Counted from the stretch's first letter, positions 43,233-53,153 are shown. The stretch: DNA of 64,000 bases from an uncultured Bacteriovorax sp. (GCA_946480715.1 CAMLKK010000001.1:62001-126000); one strand, 5' to 3'. The notes: generated by a model from the sequence alone, not told the origin. Program-made: numbers and translations.

Positions 43233-44541
43233 GCTTAGGAAAAACGACTTGAACTCGAGTGCCTTGTTCACCAGGGCCTCGGTTCATGTTTTCAATAGTA
43301 ATGCTGCCATTCATTCTTTCGACGACTGTTGCAACAATTGGGAGTCCGAATCCCGTTCCTTTTTCATTGCGAGTCCCAATATCTGAAGTCATGGCGTAAG
43401 GTGAAAAGACTTTACCAATAAGTTCTGGTTTGATCCCAACTCCGTGATCTCTAACTTCAATAACTATGTTTTGATCGTTGGAGCTGAAATTGATTTCAAT
43501 AATTGAATGTTCGAACGAAAACTTGATCGCGTTTGAAATGAGATTATTGAAGACCTGATAAAAGATGGCCGTGCGATCTCCCCAAATGGCATCTTCATCT
43601 GTCGTCCTATTTATCTTCATCGTAAGATTTTTTGTTTTGAGCTGATCTTCAAATGCAAATTGCAGGTGATCGATAATATCTCCCACCGTGATGAGCTGAT
43701 GTTTTAATTTTTGTTTTCCGTCTTTATGAGAAATCCAAGATGTAACTGATTGAGTGATTCGTTGGATGTCGTTTCCCGCTCGAATGATTTTTTCAGCATA
43801 TTGAGGTGAGCTTTCAATTCTAGCAGGCGATATTTTTTTACTTGCAACCTGAATGATTGAAAGTGGATTGTTGATATCATGACAAAGAACTCGCACAAGA
43901 TTTTCTGTCATATCTTTACTTCTATGCAATTCTTGATTTCTTTTTAAGTTAATTTTAATCGCCGTGACAGTGAAGATCGCCACTAAAACATCCAATCCTA
44001 CGTACGAAGTAATAATCATTCCATCACGGAAAAGTGGATCGAGTTCATCGAGTGGAAGCGCTCCAAAATGACCTGCAATATACATTGAACCTATAATGAG
44101 AGTATTTAGTCCCACTGAAAATAATATCCATCCCGTACTTCCAAAAAAGCCTAAAATCACCGGATGAAAAGTAAGCCAAATAGCAGCTGGTGAATAAACT
44201 CCACCTGTAAAAAGACAAAAGAGAGTCTGAAAACCTAAGCCGCTTAGTGAAATGTTTAAACCGGCGGCCAGAAGCGATTGGGTTTTTTTGAATACATAAG
44301 GGGAGAGTGTATGGATCAATGTAAAAATAAGTCCGCCCCAAGGAACAGGAGAACTTAAAGGAAAGGCCAGAATTGAATAGAGCACATAAAACCACATGAC
44401 GAGGGTGGTGCATGTCCATAAGATGAGAAGCGCACGAGTTTTGATATAAGTGCCATCAGCAAGACTTGGACTATCGATGACGAGCTTTTCCGCCTGTTTG
44501 TCGTAAAAAGAATAAACTGTCTGTAGAAATTCAGATTTCAG
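43216..44541 (-). CDS. Membrane sensor histidine kinase, probable CTG start
   Basis: About six membrane segments, then the kinase core: H-box LCHDINNPL (His221 counting from the CTG), N-box NLISNAIKFS, and GTGFGLPIV as G2 box. The first ATG (44397) would cut into the first membrane helix. The frame is open 48 codons further up to a stop just beyond GAGG (44549-44552); 7 nt behind GAGG stands CTG at 44541, the only start-like codon there. The added N-terminus reads as a normal cytoplasmic lead plus complete helix. No regulator is adjacent. Ends 17 nt inside the lipoxygenase-like gene on the other strand. Confidence 0.85.
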   Translation of the reverse strand: MKSEFLQTVYSFYDKQAEKLVIDSPSLADGTYIKTRALLILWTCTTLVMWFYVLYSILAFPLSSPVPWGGLIFTLIHTLSPYVFKKTQSLLAAGLNISLSGLGFQTLFCLFTGGVYSPAAIWLTFHPVILGFFGSTGWILFSVGLNTLIIGSMYIAGHFGALPLDELDPLFRDGMIITSYVGLDVLVAIFTVTAIKINLKRNQELHRSKDMTENLVRVLCHDINNPLSIIQVASKKISPARIESSPQYAEKIIRAGNDIQRITQSVTSWISHKDGKQKLKHQLITVGDIIDHLQFAFEDQLKTKNLTMKINRTTDEDAIWGDRTAIFYQVFNNLISNAIKFSFEHSIIEINFSSNDQNIVIEVRDHGVGIKPELIGKVFSPYAMTSDIGTRNEKGTGFGLPIVATVVERMNGSITIENMNRGPGEQGTRVQVVFPKLNTEY

Positions 44542-44715
44542 AGAAACACCTCAAATAAGATTTATTCAACCATAATACACTGGGAATAGTACGAGGAGGC
44601 AAGCCTTCTCTGTAAAATATATAGGCCTTAACAGAATCTTTAAAAATCTCCCGGAAGAATGGTATGGTCCCGCGATTTTGAAATTTTAATCGAGCAGCTA
44701 ACCTTAGAGGTTTTC

Positions 44716-45663
44716 ATGAAAGTGAGCGTATTGTTGTTTGCCTTCTTTATTGGTCATACCCTTCAGGCCGCTGAAACAGATACTCTGACCGACAGGCAAT
44801 TGCCCCTTGAAGATACTTCTTCTTTGTTAAATAAAATCACAAATCAATCTTTGCAGGAATCTCTTAGAGAGGCCAATTCAAAAGGAGCAGGTTGTATTGA
44901 GGAAAACCTCTATAAAGAATTACGTAAGCATTTTGGTAATCATACGAATAGTACTTTTGATGAAAGAATCTCAGCGGGCCTTGAACACTTATCCCGTGAG
45001 ATCCCATTGGAAAACTCCATTTACAGAGATTGGAGTGCCTGGGATGGAATGGGCATGGGACTTGGGATTGCAAAAAAGACAGGACTTACAATTTCACCTG
45101 TTGTCCGTGTAGGAGATCAATTAATTGGGACTGATAAATTAGAGCATATGTTCGGCCAGGGCTTTCGCTATTTTCAAAAAAATTATTTGGATAAGAAAGG
45201 GCCAATCAAGGCGGTACGTAAAGGTGTGATAGGCGAGAAAACATTTCTAGGTGGAAATAAGATCGGTAATGGTGTTTTCAGTTATGGGGATTTGTCAGCA
45301 AACTTCAATGGCATGCGCTTTTGGAATCATATGTTGCAGCTGCGTGATGATGTTCTAGGATCGAAAAACAATCTAGGACCATATATCATTTGTAAAGATA
45401 ATCGTTGGGAGCAAGTGAAGCAACTCGATTTCAGGAATTATATTGATGATTCTATGGATGAAGCCATTAATTGTTCTAAATTTCCTTCGCAAAAAACTGC
45501 CGATAAATTCGAAGATCGGTTAAGAATCATGGGATACAGCTGTCCATTAGACAAAAATCGTTTCAACGAAATGAAAAAGAAATATAGAAAGTATTCCCAT
45601 TGGATGTTAAACGAAGAAGGAATCGGGGCTATTCGCTACACTGGCGAATTCAAGAAGCGCTAG
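44716..45663 (+). CDS. Exported protein of unknown function
   Basis: ATG at 44716 (AGAGG upstream) gives a signal peptide ending at QAAET; the open frame begins 19 codons earlier without support. The mature part (about 298 aa) contains TDKLEHMFGQGFRYF, FSYGDLSANFNGMRFWN and a C-terminal half with Cys residues (IICKDNRW, INCSK, YSCPLD). The KLEHMFGQG segment could bind metal, but I see no catalytic signature. Family not recognised; likely periplasmic or secreted. Overlaps the convergent gene by 14 nt. Confidence 0.8.
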   Translation: MKVSVLLFAFFIGHTLQAAETDTLTDRQLPLEDTSSLLNKITNQSLQESLREANSKGAGCIEENLYKELRKHFGNHTNSTFDERISAGLEHLSREIPLENSIYRDWSAWDGMGMGLGIAKKTGLTISPVVRVGDQLIGTDKLEHMFGQGFRYFQKNYLDKKGPIKAVRKGVIGEKTFLGGNKIGNGVFSYGDLSANFNGMRFWNHMLQLRDDVLGSKNNLGPYIICKDNRWEQVKQLDFRNYIDDSMDEAINCSKFPSQKTADKFEDRLRIMGYSCPLDKNRFNEMKKKYRKYSHWMLNEEGIGAIRYTGEFKKR

Positions 45664-46078
45664 GGTCCAGAACATTCATCTTCATCGACCTCTCCTTTGT
45701 ATAAAGGAGAGTGTAGATTAAACTAAAAACAATCGCTGGCATTTGCCAGCTCAAAAAATAAAAGAGAACCGATTTTAAATTCATAGTTAGAATCTCGCTA
45801 TCCATTCTTAAAAAACCTATACCTGTACAGAGAAGCCATAGAGAGGCCATTCGTGAATAACTCACTTCATAGAAGAAGTTATGAACATAGGGTGCTGCTA
45901 AAGCAAAAATAAACATCGATACAATGACTCCATAATAGGGGCCAATTCCAATTGTTTTGCTCAAAAGCGGATAGAACAGTTGAAAAAGCAGAATGAGTAG
46001 AAAACCCCAAAAAAGCGGCAATAGTAAAATTGCATTCCAAGTTCGCACTGACTTTCTTTGAGACTTAATCATGACCAT
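45650..46078 (-). CDS. Small four-helix membrane protein, unknown
   Basis: A 142-aa protein with four hydrophobic segments (about residues 15-35, 45-68, 75-92 and 100-128) and a basic N-terminus and charged tail. GGAG lies 7 nt before the ATG at 46078. No family recognised. It overlaps the exported protein at 44716 at the 3' end. Confidence 0.75.
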   Translation of the reverse strand: MVMIKSQRKSVRTWNAILLLPLFWGFLLILLFQLFYPLLSKTIGIGPYYGVIVSMFIFALAAPYVHNFFYEVSYSRMASLWLLCTGIGFLRMDSEILTMNLKSVLFYFLSWQMPAIVFSLIYTLLYTKERSMKMNVLDPSAS

Positions 46079-46183
46079 TTTTTATCTCCTAAAAAGAGAA
46101 AAACACAATTTCATTATTCATCACGCTGAGAGGGAATCGCTCTAAAGATAGTCTAACAATTAGTCACACTCTCAAGGGAAACT

Positions 46184-47305
46184 CTATTTGTGCGGCGACT
46201 GAACATGAATCGTTTTAACTTTTTTAGGTGATGCTTTTTTGATTTCCTGTTTTTTCGTAGGGCGTGCCATCTTCTCAATCGCCTCGATTGTGATAGGTTT
46301 TTTTAATCTTGCTGATTTATGGATCGCTTCCAGGATACGAACATCTGCAAGACCTTCGACAGGACCAGGTTCTGGAGTAATATTTTTTTGTACGCAATCA
46401 GAAAAATAGTGAAGTTCGGCAGCAAACTGATCGGTTTTCTTAAAGTGTTTTTCTTTCACTTTGACATCTTTTGTTGTGCCTTTCTGATAAAGTGTCATTG
46501 TCATCGGTTCTGTATATTCATAGGCCTTTTCCAGACAAATTCTACCTTTCGTTCCAACAATATCAAAGTCAGCACTTTCAAAAGCTCCAAAACTTACAGT
46601 GAAAGTACATAGTTTTCCTTTCGGAAACTTCATAAGCACAGATGCGGATTCTTCTGATTCAGCAAATCTTTTGTCTCCGCTTTCTCCTTTAATACACATG
46701 ACCTCAATGGGCTCTTCTGCGAAAATATATCTTGCGGCATTGATGCAATAAATTCCTATGTCGTAAAGAGGCCCGCCACCCATATCAACAGGATTCACGC
46801 GAATGTTATCTGGTGAAACTTGGTAGCTAAAAGTTGAATTAAAAAATTTTAGGTCGCCTATTTTTCCCTCACGACATAATTTAACAACTTCCAGATTGGC
46901 AGCTTGAAAGTGCAGACGATAGGCAATCATAAGTTTGACATTATTTTTTTTTGCAACCTCGGCCATTTTTATACACTCATTTTCGGTAACGGCCATGGGT
47001 TTTTCACAAAGTATATGAACACCTTGTGAAGCGGCCATTTCGACGATTTCCTTATGAGTATCATTGGGAGTTGCTACATAAAGAACATCGATGATGTCTT
47101 CTTGAAGACAATCTTTTAATTCTTTCATGGAAAAGGTATGGTCAACATTATATTTCTTTGAGAGCTCTTTTAACTTTTTCGGATCATCTGAAATGAGGGC
47201 CGTTAATTCTGAATTATTGCTTGCATGCAGAAATGCTGGCAGAACTGCACTCTGAGCAATGTGGCCAAGTCCAACCACACCATAGCGGATTTTATTTTTT
47301 TTCAT
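46184..47305 (-). CDS. Gfo/Idh/MocA-family NAD(P) oxidoreductase
   Basis: N-terminal Rossmann fold YGVVGLGHIAQSAVLPAF, then CEKPMA with the catalytic Lys of this family, and the substrate domain with MGGGPLYDIGIYCINAARYIF. It would oxidise or reduce a sugar or inositol. ATG at 47305 is preferred (GAGG 7 nt upstream); the frame is open four codons further. The C-terminal 25 residues are Lys-rich and extend beyond the family core. It follows a secreted-protein gene by 12 nt. Confidence 0.92.
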   Translation of the reverse strand: MKKNKIRYGVVGLGHIAQSAVLPAFLHASNNSELTALISDDPKKLKELSKKYNVDHTFSMKELKDCLQEDIIDVLYVATPNDTHKEIVEMAASQGVHILCEKPMAVTENECIKMAEVAKKNNVKLMIAYRLHFQAANLEVVKLCREGKIGDLKFFNSTFSYQVSPDNIRVNPVDMGGGPLYDIGIYCINAARYIFAEEPIEVMCIKGESGDKRFAESEESASVLMKFPKGKLCTFTVSFGAFESADFDIVGTKGRICLEKAYEYTEPMTMTLYQKGTTKDVKVKEKHFKKTDQFAAELHYFSDCVQKNITPEPGPVEGLADVRILEAIHKSARLKKPITIEAIEKMARPTKKQEIKKASPKKVKTIHVQSPHK

Positions 47306-47317
47306 GATGAACCTCAA

Positions 47318-47842
47318 TTAACATTTCGGGATTTGATAATTTTTTGTAAAGAGTGACTGCCCTTTAGCTTCACCTGTGGCGCGCACGACTTCCATTCTAA
47401 GTGTTGTTGGAAGTTGATCTTGAAATCTTGCTTTTAAACATTTTGCATTTTCAGCTTCTTTTTGCAGCCTTGGTGTCTGCTCACATATGCTGCGTTCAAC
47501 AGAACGGGAGATGACGACTTGTTTGCTCATTTTTTTCTCGCAATTGAAATCATAACTTGGTCCCATCTCTGTACCTGCGGGATGAATTTCTCTTGATTCA
47601 AATTCAGCGCAGACTTCAACTGGTTCAATGCTTCTAAATTCATTTTCAGTATAACAAGTATTAAAAACTCCTTTCGGTCCCATGTTGTCTGCATAGGAAG
47701 GTTGCTCAATTATGACATCTTTATCCTTAACAATTTCAGTCCAATCTTTTTTGGGCGTGGCCGTCATTTGATCAGCTGCAAAGAGTGCATGGGGTTTAAA
47801 CCAAAGGAACGCACCTGTGACTGCAATGAGAAAAAATTTCAT
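47318..47842 (-). CDS. Exported Cys-rich protein of unknown function
   Basis: ATG at 47842 with GAGGA upstream gives a signal peptide (MKFFLIAVTGAFLWF.. to about ALFA). The mature 155 residues contain six Cys in CYTENEF, EVCAEFES, FNCEKK, ICEQTP, KCLKARF and the C-terminal PKC, so probably three disulfides. Family not recognised. The frame is open 37 codons upstream, but that part is not signal-like. Ends 12 nt before the oxidoreductase start. Confidence 0.75.
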   Translation of the reverse strand: MKFFLIAVTGAFLWFKPHALFAADQMTATPKKDWTEIVKDKDVIIEQPSYADNMGPKGVFNTCYTENEFRSIEPVEVCAEFESREIHPAGTEMGPSYDFNCEKKMSKQVVISRSVERSICEQTPRLQKEAENAKCLKARFQDQLPTTLRMEVVRATGEAKGQSLFTKNYQIPKC

Positions 47843-48070
47843 AAATCCTCCATGAAAGAAAAGGATAGAAAACCTTCTCACTAAATAAAAGCAAGGAGAG
47901 TGCCGTCTCATTGAAGCAAAAAGAGGACAATCTTGACCCATGCTCAAGCGCAAAAGTGGTCATTAAGTCTTGGTGCTCAGTTGCAATTTGCCAGCATAAG
48001 CATTTTCTTTGTGTCTCCATTTTGTTTTCTTAATAAGAAGAACGATCTGTTTTTATACAGGAGGTAGTCA

Positions 48071-48955
48071 ATGCGATCGAGTATTTGGAAAGGAGCACTG
48101 AGTTTTGGTCTTCTCAATATTCCAGTAAATTTGATGAAAGCAGAACAAGACCACAGTTTGCATTTTTCAATGCTTGATGGAGATGATCTTTCACCCATCA
48201 AATACAAAAAGATGAACGCTAAAACGGGAAAAGAAGTTCCCTTCAAAAGAATTGTGAAAGGTTATGAATATAAAAAAAATGAATATGTCATTATGGATGA
48301 AAAAGATTTCAAAGCCGCGAACGTCGAGGCCACCGGAACTATAGATATTGAAAACTTTGTTGAGTTAGATGAAATCGATCCAATGTTTTTGGAAAAGCCT
48401 TATTACTTAGTTCCCGATAAAAATGGAGTGAAAGGCTATTACCTTCTTTGTGAAGCCATGAAGAAAAGTAAGAAGGTCGCTGTGGGGAAAATCGTCATAC
48501 GCTCGAAACAACATTTAGCTGTGATCATGGCACGAGATAATTATTTGATTCTGGAGATGATGCGTTTTGCTCATGAAGTACTAACTGTGGATGATGTTAA
48601 TTATTTTAATGACATTAAAAAAACAAAGTTTTCTGAAAAAGAAATGAAGATGGCCGTGCAACTTATTGAGGGAATGACCCAGGAATGGGATCCATCTCAG
48701 TATAAAGATACATATTATGATGATTTGATGGACATTATTGACCGCAAGATCAAGGCCGGTAAAGGTCAAGAGATCGATTATGATTTTAAAGCACCATCAA
48801 AAACGACTGCATCAAATGTGCTCGACCTCATGCCGCTTTTAAAAAAGAGTTTGGAAGCTAAAGGGAAATCTTCCAAGAAGGCCCCCGCAAAAGCATCAAA
48901 GAAAAAAGCAACAACTCATCACCATTCAACCGTTAAAAAGAAGAAAAAAGCATGA
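48071..48955 (+). CDS. ku: Ku protein (non-homologous end joining)
   Basis: DNA-end-binding protein; starts MRSSIWKGALSFGLLNIPVNL, a hallmark of bacterial Ku, with the core containing MKKSKKVAVGKIVIRSKQHL and a Lys-rich tail (about residues 265-294) that helps DNA binding and LigD recruitment. AGGAGG lies about 6 nt before the ATG. The stop overlaps the ligD start (ATGA), so the pair is co-translated. Length (294 aa) is typical. Confidence 0.96.
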   Translation: MRSSIWKGALSFGLLNIPVNLMKAEQDHSLHFSMLDGDDLSPIKYKKMNAKTGKEVPFKRIVKGYEYKKNEYVIMDEKDFKAANVEATGTIDIENFVELDEIDPMFLEKPYYLVPDKNGVKGYYLLCEAMKKSKKVAVGKIVIRSKQHLAVIMARDNYLILEMMRFAHEVLTVDDVNYFNDIKKTKFSEKEMKMAVQLIEGMTQEWDPSQYKDTYYDDLMDIIDRKIKAGKGQEIDYDFKAPSKTTASNVLDLMPLLKKSLEAKGKSSKKAPAKASKKKATTHHHSTVKKKKKA

Positions 48956-51453
48956 AAAAAATGTTGAGAGATTACAATCGTAAAAGGGATTTTAAGATCA
49001 CACGAGAACCCTCTGGTAAAACAGCTGCGCAAGTTCGAAAGGCCGTGAAGAAAAAGTTAATCTTTGTCGTGCAGGAACATCATGCTTCACATTTGCATTA
49101 CGATTTTCGTTTAGAGCTCGATGGTGTTTTAAAAAGTTGGGCCGTACCAAAAGGCCCTTCCATGGATCCGGGTGAAAGAAGACTGGCAGTGGAAGTGGAA
49201 GATCATCCGCTTGCATATGCCACATTCAGTGGAACAATTCCGAAAGGCCAGTATGGAGGAGGAGAAGTCTACATATGGGATAAAGGAACATGGGAAATGG
49301 AAGGAGATGCTCATGAAGGTTTGAAAAAAGGCAAACTCGAATTTAAATTGAAAGGAAAAAAACTGCATGGTCATTTCCTGCTTGTGAAGACTCACTATGC
49401 TCCAGGAAACAAAAAAAACAATTGGCTGCTGATAAAACGAACAGATGAAGAGGTAGAAGAGGGAACCAAACCTAAGAAAAAGAAAATGCTATTAAAAAGA
49501 AGCTCTGAAGATGACACAAAAACGGCCACTGTCAAAAAACTTCCCGCCAAGAAAAAATCCTCTTCTTCAAAGAAAGGCCCCTTGAAAGAAGATCACTGGC
49601 CGGGCTTTATTGATCCTCAATTGCCATTATTAGTTGATTCTCCACCAAGTGAAAAAGGCTGGTTCCATGAAATGAAGTTTGATGGATACAGGTTACAGGC
49701 CCATATTCAAGGTGGGGTAGTTTCACTGTTCACGCGTAACGGTCATGATTGGACAGAAAAATTTCCTCATATAGCAGAGTCGCTGATGGAGATGGATGTG
49801 ACGAATGCAATTTTTGATGGTGAAGCCGTTGTTCTCGACAAAGATGGTAAAAGTAATTTTCAGCTTCTTCAAAATTCGTTGAGTGATAAATCAGATCAGG
49901 CGATCAGACTTTTTCTTTTTGATCTCATGTATCTTGATGGTGAAGATCTTCGTGAGAAACCGTTGAGTGAAAGAAAAAAACTTCTTAAAGGTCTCATTCC
50001 AGATCTGCATCCCATTGTTAAATATAGTGATCATGTTCTGCAAAGAGGAGATGAGTTTTTTCGCATGTCCTGCAAGTATGAGTTGGAAGGAATCGTTTCA
50101 AAGGAGGCGGATGCTCCTTATGTTTCAGGGCGTGGAAGACTATGGTGTAAAACAAAATGCTCTAAAAGACAGGAATTTATTATCGGTGGTTTTACCGAAG
50201 GTAAAGGAGGGCGCAGTGAAGACCTGGGGGCCCTTTTACTCGGTGTTCATGATAAAGGAAAACTTCGTTATGTTGGAAAAGTGGGAACAGGCTTCAATGA
50301 AAAAACGCTTAAGGATTTAAAAAAGCAGCTTTCACATCTTTACCACGACGAAACACCATTTGACCTTAACTCACCAACCGGTAAAGAAATTCATTGGGTC
50401 GAACCAGAGCTGATTGTCGAAATTAATTTTTCAAATTGGACTAATGAAAAAATACTTAGAAACCCGGTATTCCTGGGATTGCGTAGTGATAAAGATCAAA
50501 AAGACATCACTATTGAGAAAGAAACATCATTAAAAAAAGAAGCAAAGAAATCAAAAAAAGGTGCTAAAAAAGAAGTGACTTTAGATGATGTGACTCTCTC
50601 TCATCCAGACAAAATTCTCTTTAGAACGGAAAAAATAACTAAACAACAAATCGCTCATTATTATGCAGAAGTTTCAGACTTCATGCTGGAGGCGATGGGG
50701 GACAGGCCATTATCACTTGTCCGTTGTCCAAATGGATCTGAAAAACAATGTTTCTTTCAGAAACATCCGACAATGGGTAAGGTTCCACCTCATCTCACAG
50801 GATTCAAGGTTAAAGAAAAGAAAAAATCTGAAATCTATCTTGCACTCAACTCTTATCAAGGTTTAAAGCAGTTGGTTCAACTGAATTCCTATGAGATTCA
50901 CACATGGAACTGCCATTATCAAAATCTCATGGCCCCAGATCAAATCGTTATTGATTTCGATCCCGATGAAGATCTGACTTTTAAAGATGTGATTAAAGCA
51001 GCTCAGACACTTAAAAAAATGCTTGATAAATTGAAGCTTAAAAGTTTTGTGAAGCTCTCGGGTGGGAAAGGTGTTCACGTCCATATACCATTTGATCCTG
51101 ACTATACTTGGGATGAAGTGAAAGCTTTCAGCAAGGCACTCGCTGATCAGATGGAAGCTAATGAGCCTGATAAATATCTTTCCAATATGTCTAAAAAATT
51201 ACGTAAAGGAAAAATCTTCGTCGATTATTTGAGAAATGGATTTGGCTCAACGGCCGTTGCTCCTTATTCGCTACGAAGTCGTAAAATATCGGCCGTTGCC
51301 ATGCCGATTGAATGGAGTGAATTACCAAAAATTAAAAGTTCAGATCAATTCACCCTGAAGAAGGCGCTTTTGAAAATCAAAAATAGAAAGAAAGACCCTT
51401 GGAAAGATTTTTTTAAGGTGAAGCAAAAAATTCGCATTCTCACTAAAGAGTGA
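48952..51453 (+). CDS. ligD: DNA ligase D with phosphoesterase, ligase and polymerase domains
   Basis: Multifunctional end-joining enzyme. Order: 3'-phosphoesterase (about 35-165, with QEHHASHLHYDFRLE), ATP-dependent ligase (about 220-520, nucleotidyl Lys242 in MKFDGYR), and primase/polymerase (about 555-820, with IDFDPDEDL as the acidic metal site). Order PE-Lig-Pol is the same as in Pseudomonas LigD. Two Lys/Ser-rich linkers separate the domains (around 170-210 and 520-550). Full length, no broken motif seen. Coupled to ku. Confidence 0.96.
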   Translation: MKKMLRDYNRKRDFKITREPSGKTAAQVRKAVKKKLIFVVQEHHASHLHYDFRLELDGVLKSWAVPKGPSMDPGERRLAVEVEDHPLAYATFSGTIPKGQYGGGEVYIWDKGTWEMEGDAHEGLKKGKLEFKLKGKKLHGHFLLVKTHYAPGNKKNNWLLIKRTDEEVEEGTKPKKKKMLLKRSSEDDTKTATVKKLPAKKKSSSSKKGPLKEDHWPGFIDPQLPLLVDSPPSEKGWFHEMKFDGYRLQAHIQGGVVSLFTRNGHDWTEKFPHIAESLMEMDVTNAIFDGEAVVLDKDGKSNFQLLQNSLSDKSDQAIRLFLFDLMYLDGEDLREKPLSERKKLLKGLIPDLHPIVKYSDHVLQRGDEFFRMSCKYELEGIVSKEADAPYVSGRGRLWCKTKCSKRQEFIIGGFTEGKGGRSEDLGALLLGVHDKGKLRYVGKVGTGFNEKTLKDLKKQLSHLYHDETPFDLNSPTGKEIHWVEPELIVEINFSNWTNEKILRNPVFLGLRSDKDQKDITIEKETSLKKEAKKSKKGAKKEVTLDDVTLSHPDKILFRTEKITKQQIAHYYAEVSDFMLEAMGDRPLSLVRCPNGSEKQCFFQKHPTMGKVPPHLTGFKVKEKKKSEIYLALNSYQGLKQLVQLNSYEIHTWNCHYQNLMAPDQIVIDFDPDEDLTFKDVIKAAQTLKKMLDKLKLKSFVKLSGGKGVHVHIPFDPDYTWDEVKAFSKALADQMEANEPDKYLSNMSKKLRKGKIFVDYLRNGFGSTAVAPYSLRSRKISAVAMPIEWSELPKIKSSDQFTLKKALLKIKNRKKDPWKDFFKVKQKIRILTKE

Positions 51454-51466
51454 TAAAATTGCAAAA

Positions 51467-52015
51467 ATGACATCAGCAATAGAGCTTACTCAATACTGGC
51501 TTTCAAAAATCGTGGTCGGACTCGAATTGTGTCCCTTTGCTCAACGTCCTTATGATCAAGGTCTCATTCGTCTGACTGAGGCAAAGAGTTCAGAATTCGA
51601 TGAAATGGCCGACAAGCTGTTTGATGAACTTGAGTTTCTCAATGAAAAATTGCCTTCTGAGCTTTCTACAACGTTAATCGTCTACCCTAATGGACCCAAA
51701 GATTTTGAATCTTATTACGATTTTGTTATCGAGATGGAAGAAAGCATTGCACATGCGGGATTAGATGAATATTTTCAACTTGTGTCGTTTCATCCTAAAT
51801 TCCGCTTTGAGAATGAAGCTGAACATTCCGTTGCAAACCTCGTTAATCGATCGCCATTTCCCACATTGCAGATTATTCGTGCAGATGAAATTAAAAACGC
51901 CCGTCTTAAGCTCAATCAGGCAGAAAACATCAGTTTGATGAACACAAAAAAACTTGTTGATCTTTCAAAAGAAGAAAGACAAAAACTATTTTCTTATTTA
52001 CCAGATGTAGAATAG
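51467..52015 (+). CDS. DUF1415 family protein
   Basis: A 182-aa soluble protein. Starting segment TQYWLSKIVVGLELCPFAQ, then TTLIVYPNGPKDFESYYDFV, FQLVSFHPKFRFE and RSPFPTLQIIRADEI match the DUF1415 family, which has no established function. Cys in ELCPFA is conserved in this family. It follows ligD by 13 nt and may be in the same transcript. The 3' end overlaps the convergent gene by 22 nt. Confidence 0.88.
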   Translation: MTSAIELTQYWLSKIVVGLELCPFAQRPYDQGLIRLTEAKSSEFDEMADKLFDELEFLNEKLPSELSTTLIVYPNGPKDFESYYDFVIEMEESIAHAGLDEYFQLVSFHPKFRFENEAEHSVANLVNRSPFPTLQIIRADEIKNARLKLNQAENISLMNTKKLVDLSKEERQKLFSYLPDVE

Positions 52016-52578
52016 AGTTGCAGAGACATGCTTGATGTTTTGCTCATGACTTCCAGTTTTTTTATCATGTGCAATTTTTCGTAGAGTTTTTCTCGATCAG
52101 TAAGTTCTTTTCGAGAAGCAAATAGGGGATTGATCTTCCAAGTTTTTCTAAACCACTCATCCAGAGGTTTAACAACCACTTCATCGAAACCTTCCACCGT
52201 CCAATAAACAATACGAGCATCATATTTTTGGAGTAGTTCCAGCTCCGCAGGTGAAACATGATAATGTTCCGGAACATTTGTTAAAGTGTTCACGTAAACA
52301 CTTCCATAACAAATTGTTCGGTCATGATTAAATATCATGTAGCCGTAAGCGGTGTGATCGACGTTGTCCTGCATATGCAGTTTCAAATCTTCTTTGTTTT
52401 CTTCATTGGTAAATGTATCTTCCGGCCAAGGCGATTGGCTCCATTTGCGGAGGAAATCTCGGGAATCCATAACGGCCTTATGATCAGCTTCGCTGTATTG
52501 ATCATTCGTAAAAAAAAGGACGAATTTGTCGGTGATAAGTTCGCTGGGTGGATTAAATTCTTTGGTAAAAATATTCAT
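51994..52578 (-). CDS. Acetyltransferase-like (GNAT-like) protein
   Basis: A 194-aa protein. Residues about 70-160 look like a GNAT fold: YGYMIFNHDRTICYGSVYV (beta strands) and later DARIVYWTVEGFDEVVVKPLDEWF (strand, helix). The classic Q/RxxGxG/A acetyl-CoA loop is not clear. Assignment to GNAT-like is therefore tentative. Overlaps the DUF1415 gene on the other strand. Confidence 0.65.
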   Translation of the reverse strand: MNIFTKEFNPPSELITDKFVLFFTNDQYSEADHKAVMDSRDFLRKWSQSPWPEDTFTNEENKEDLKLHMQDNVDHTAYGYMIFNHDRTICYGSVYVNTLTNVPEHYHVSPAELELLQKYDARIVYWTVEGFDEVVVKPLDEWFRKTWKINPLFASRKELTDREKLYEKLHMIKKLEVMSKTSSMSLQLYSTSGK

Positions 52579-52607
52579 CCACCCATTATGGCAAAAAGCT
52601 GGAACTT

Positions 52608-53072
52608 TTAGAAGTTGAAATGTGCTCCGATCATCCCATCGACTTCAGCATCCGTTTCTTCAATGATATTTAAAGTGAGATTTCCTTTCAGGAAAAATTC
52701 TACTTGTTGGTATTCATAGAAGAGTCCAGTCGTCGCACTTGGCCCTAGTTCAAAATCATCATGATCACGATTTTTTGGGTCATCTTTATCAAGGATCTGC
52801 AGACGCCCACCTGCTCCATAAAACCATCCCAGATTTTTTTCAGAAAAATCTTTGCGTCTCCATGTAAAGTGAGAAGCAAGGATTAGTTCTTCCTCATCAT
52901 CGTCCAGATCCCAAGCTAAGATCGTATGCAGGGACTGAGCTTCGTTCATAAAAACATTAAACGATAGACCCGTAGGAGAACCTATGACAGCACCAACGCC
53001 AACCGATTTGGCCATAACTGGCGTACTAACTAGGATTAAAAAAGCAGTGAACGTACACAAATATTTTTTCAT
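52608..53072 (-). CDS. Exported small beta-barrel-like protein
   Basis: A 154-aa protein with a signal peptide ending at VMAKS. The mature part has alternating strands (HTILAWDLDDDEEEL, HFTWRRKDF, GWFYGAGGRLQ) and ends GMIGAHFNF with terminal Phe, which fits a small outer-membrane barrel or a periplasmic beta-sandwich. The acidic stretch DLDDDEEE could bind Ca2+. Function unknown. Confidence 0.75.
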   Translation of the reverse strand: MKKYLCTFTAFLILVSTPVMAKSVGVGAVIGSPTGLSFNVFMNEAQSLHTILAWDLDDDEEELILASHFTWRRKDFSEKNLGWFYGAGGRLQILDKDDPKNRDHDDFELGPSATTGLFYEYQQVEFFLKGNLTLNIIEETDAEVDGMIGAHFNF

Positions 53073-53153
53073 ATTAACCTCTTATGCCATTTTACCATTA
53101 AATTTGAGTCAAATGCTATTGGCACCTCGTCTTTCGCTAAGTAAAATCACCGT

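Noticed and set aside
44045..44419. 124-aa minus-strand frame with Phe/Ser-rich composition
   Set aside because: Overlaps the membrane part of the kinase in another frame and has no ribosome site; the kinase frame is the coherent one.
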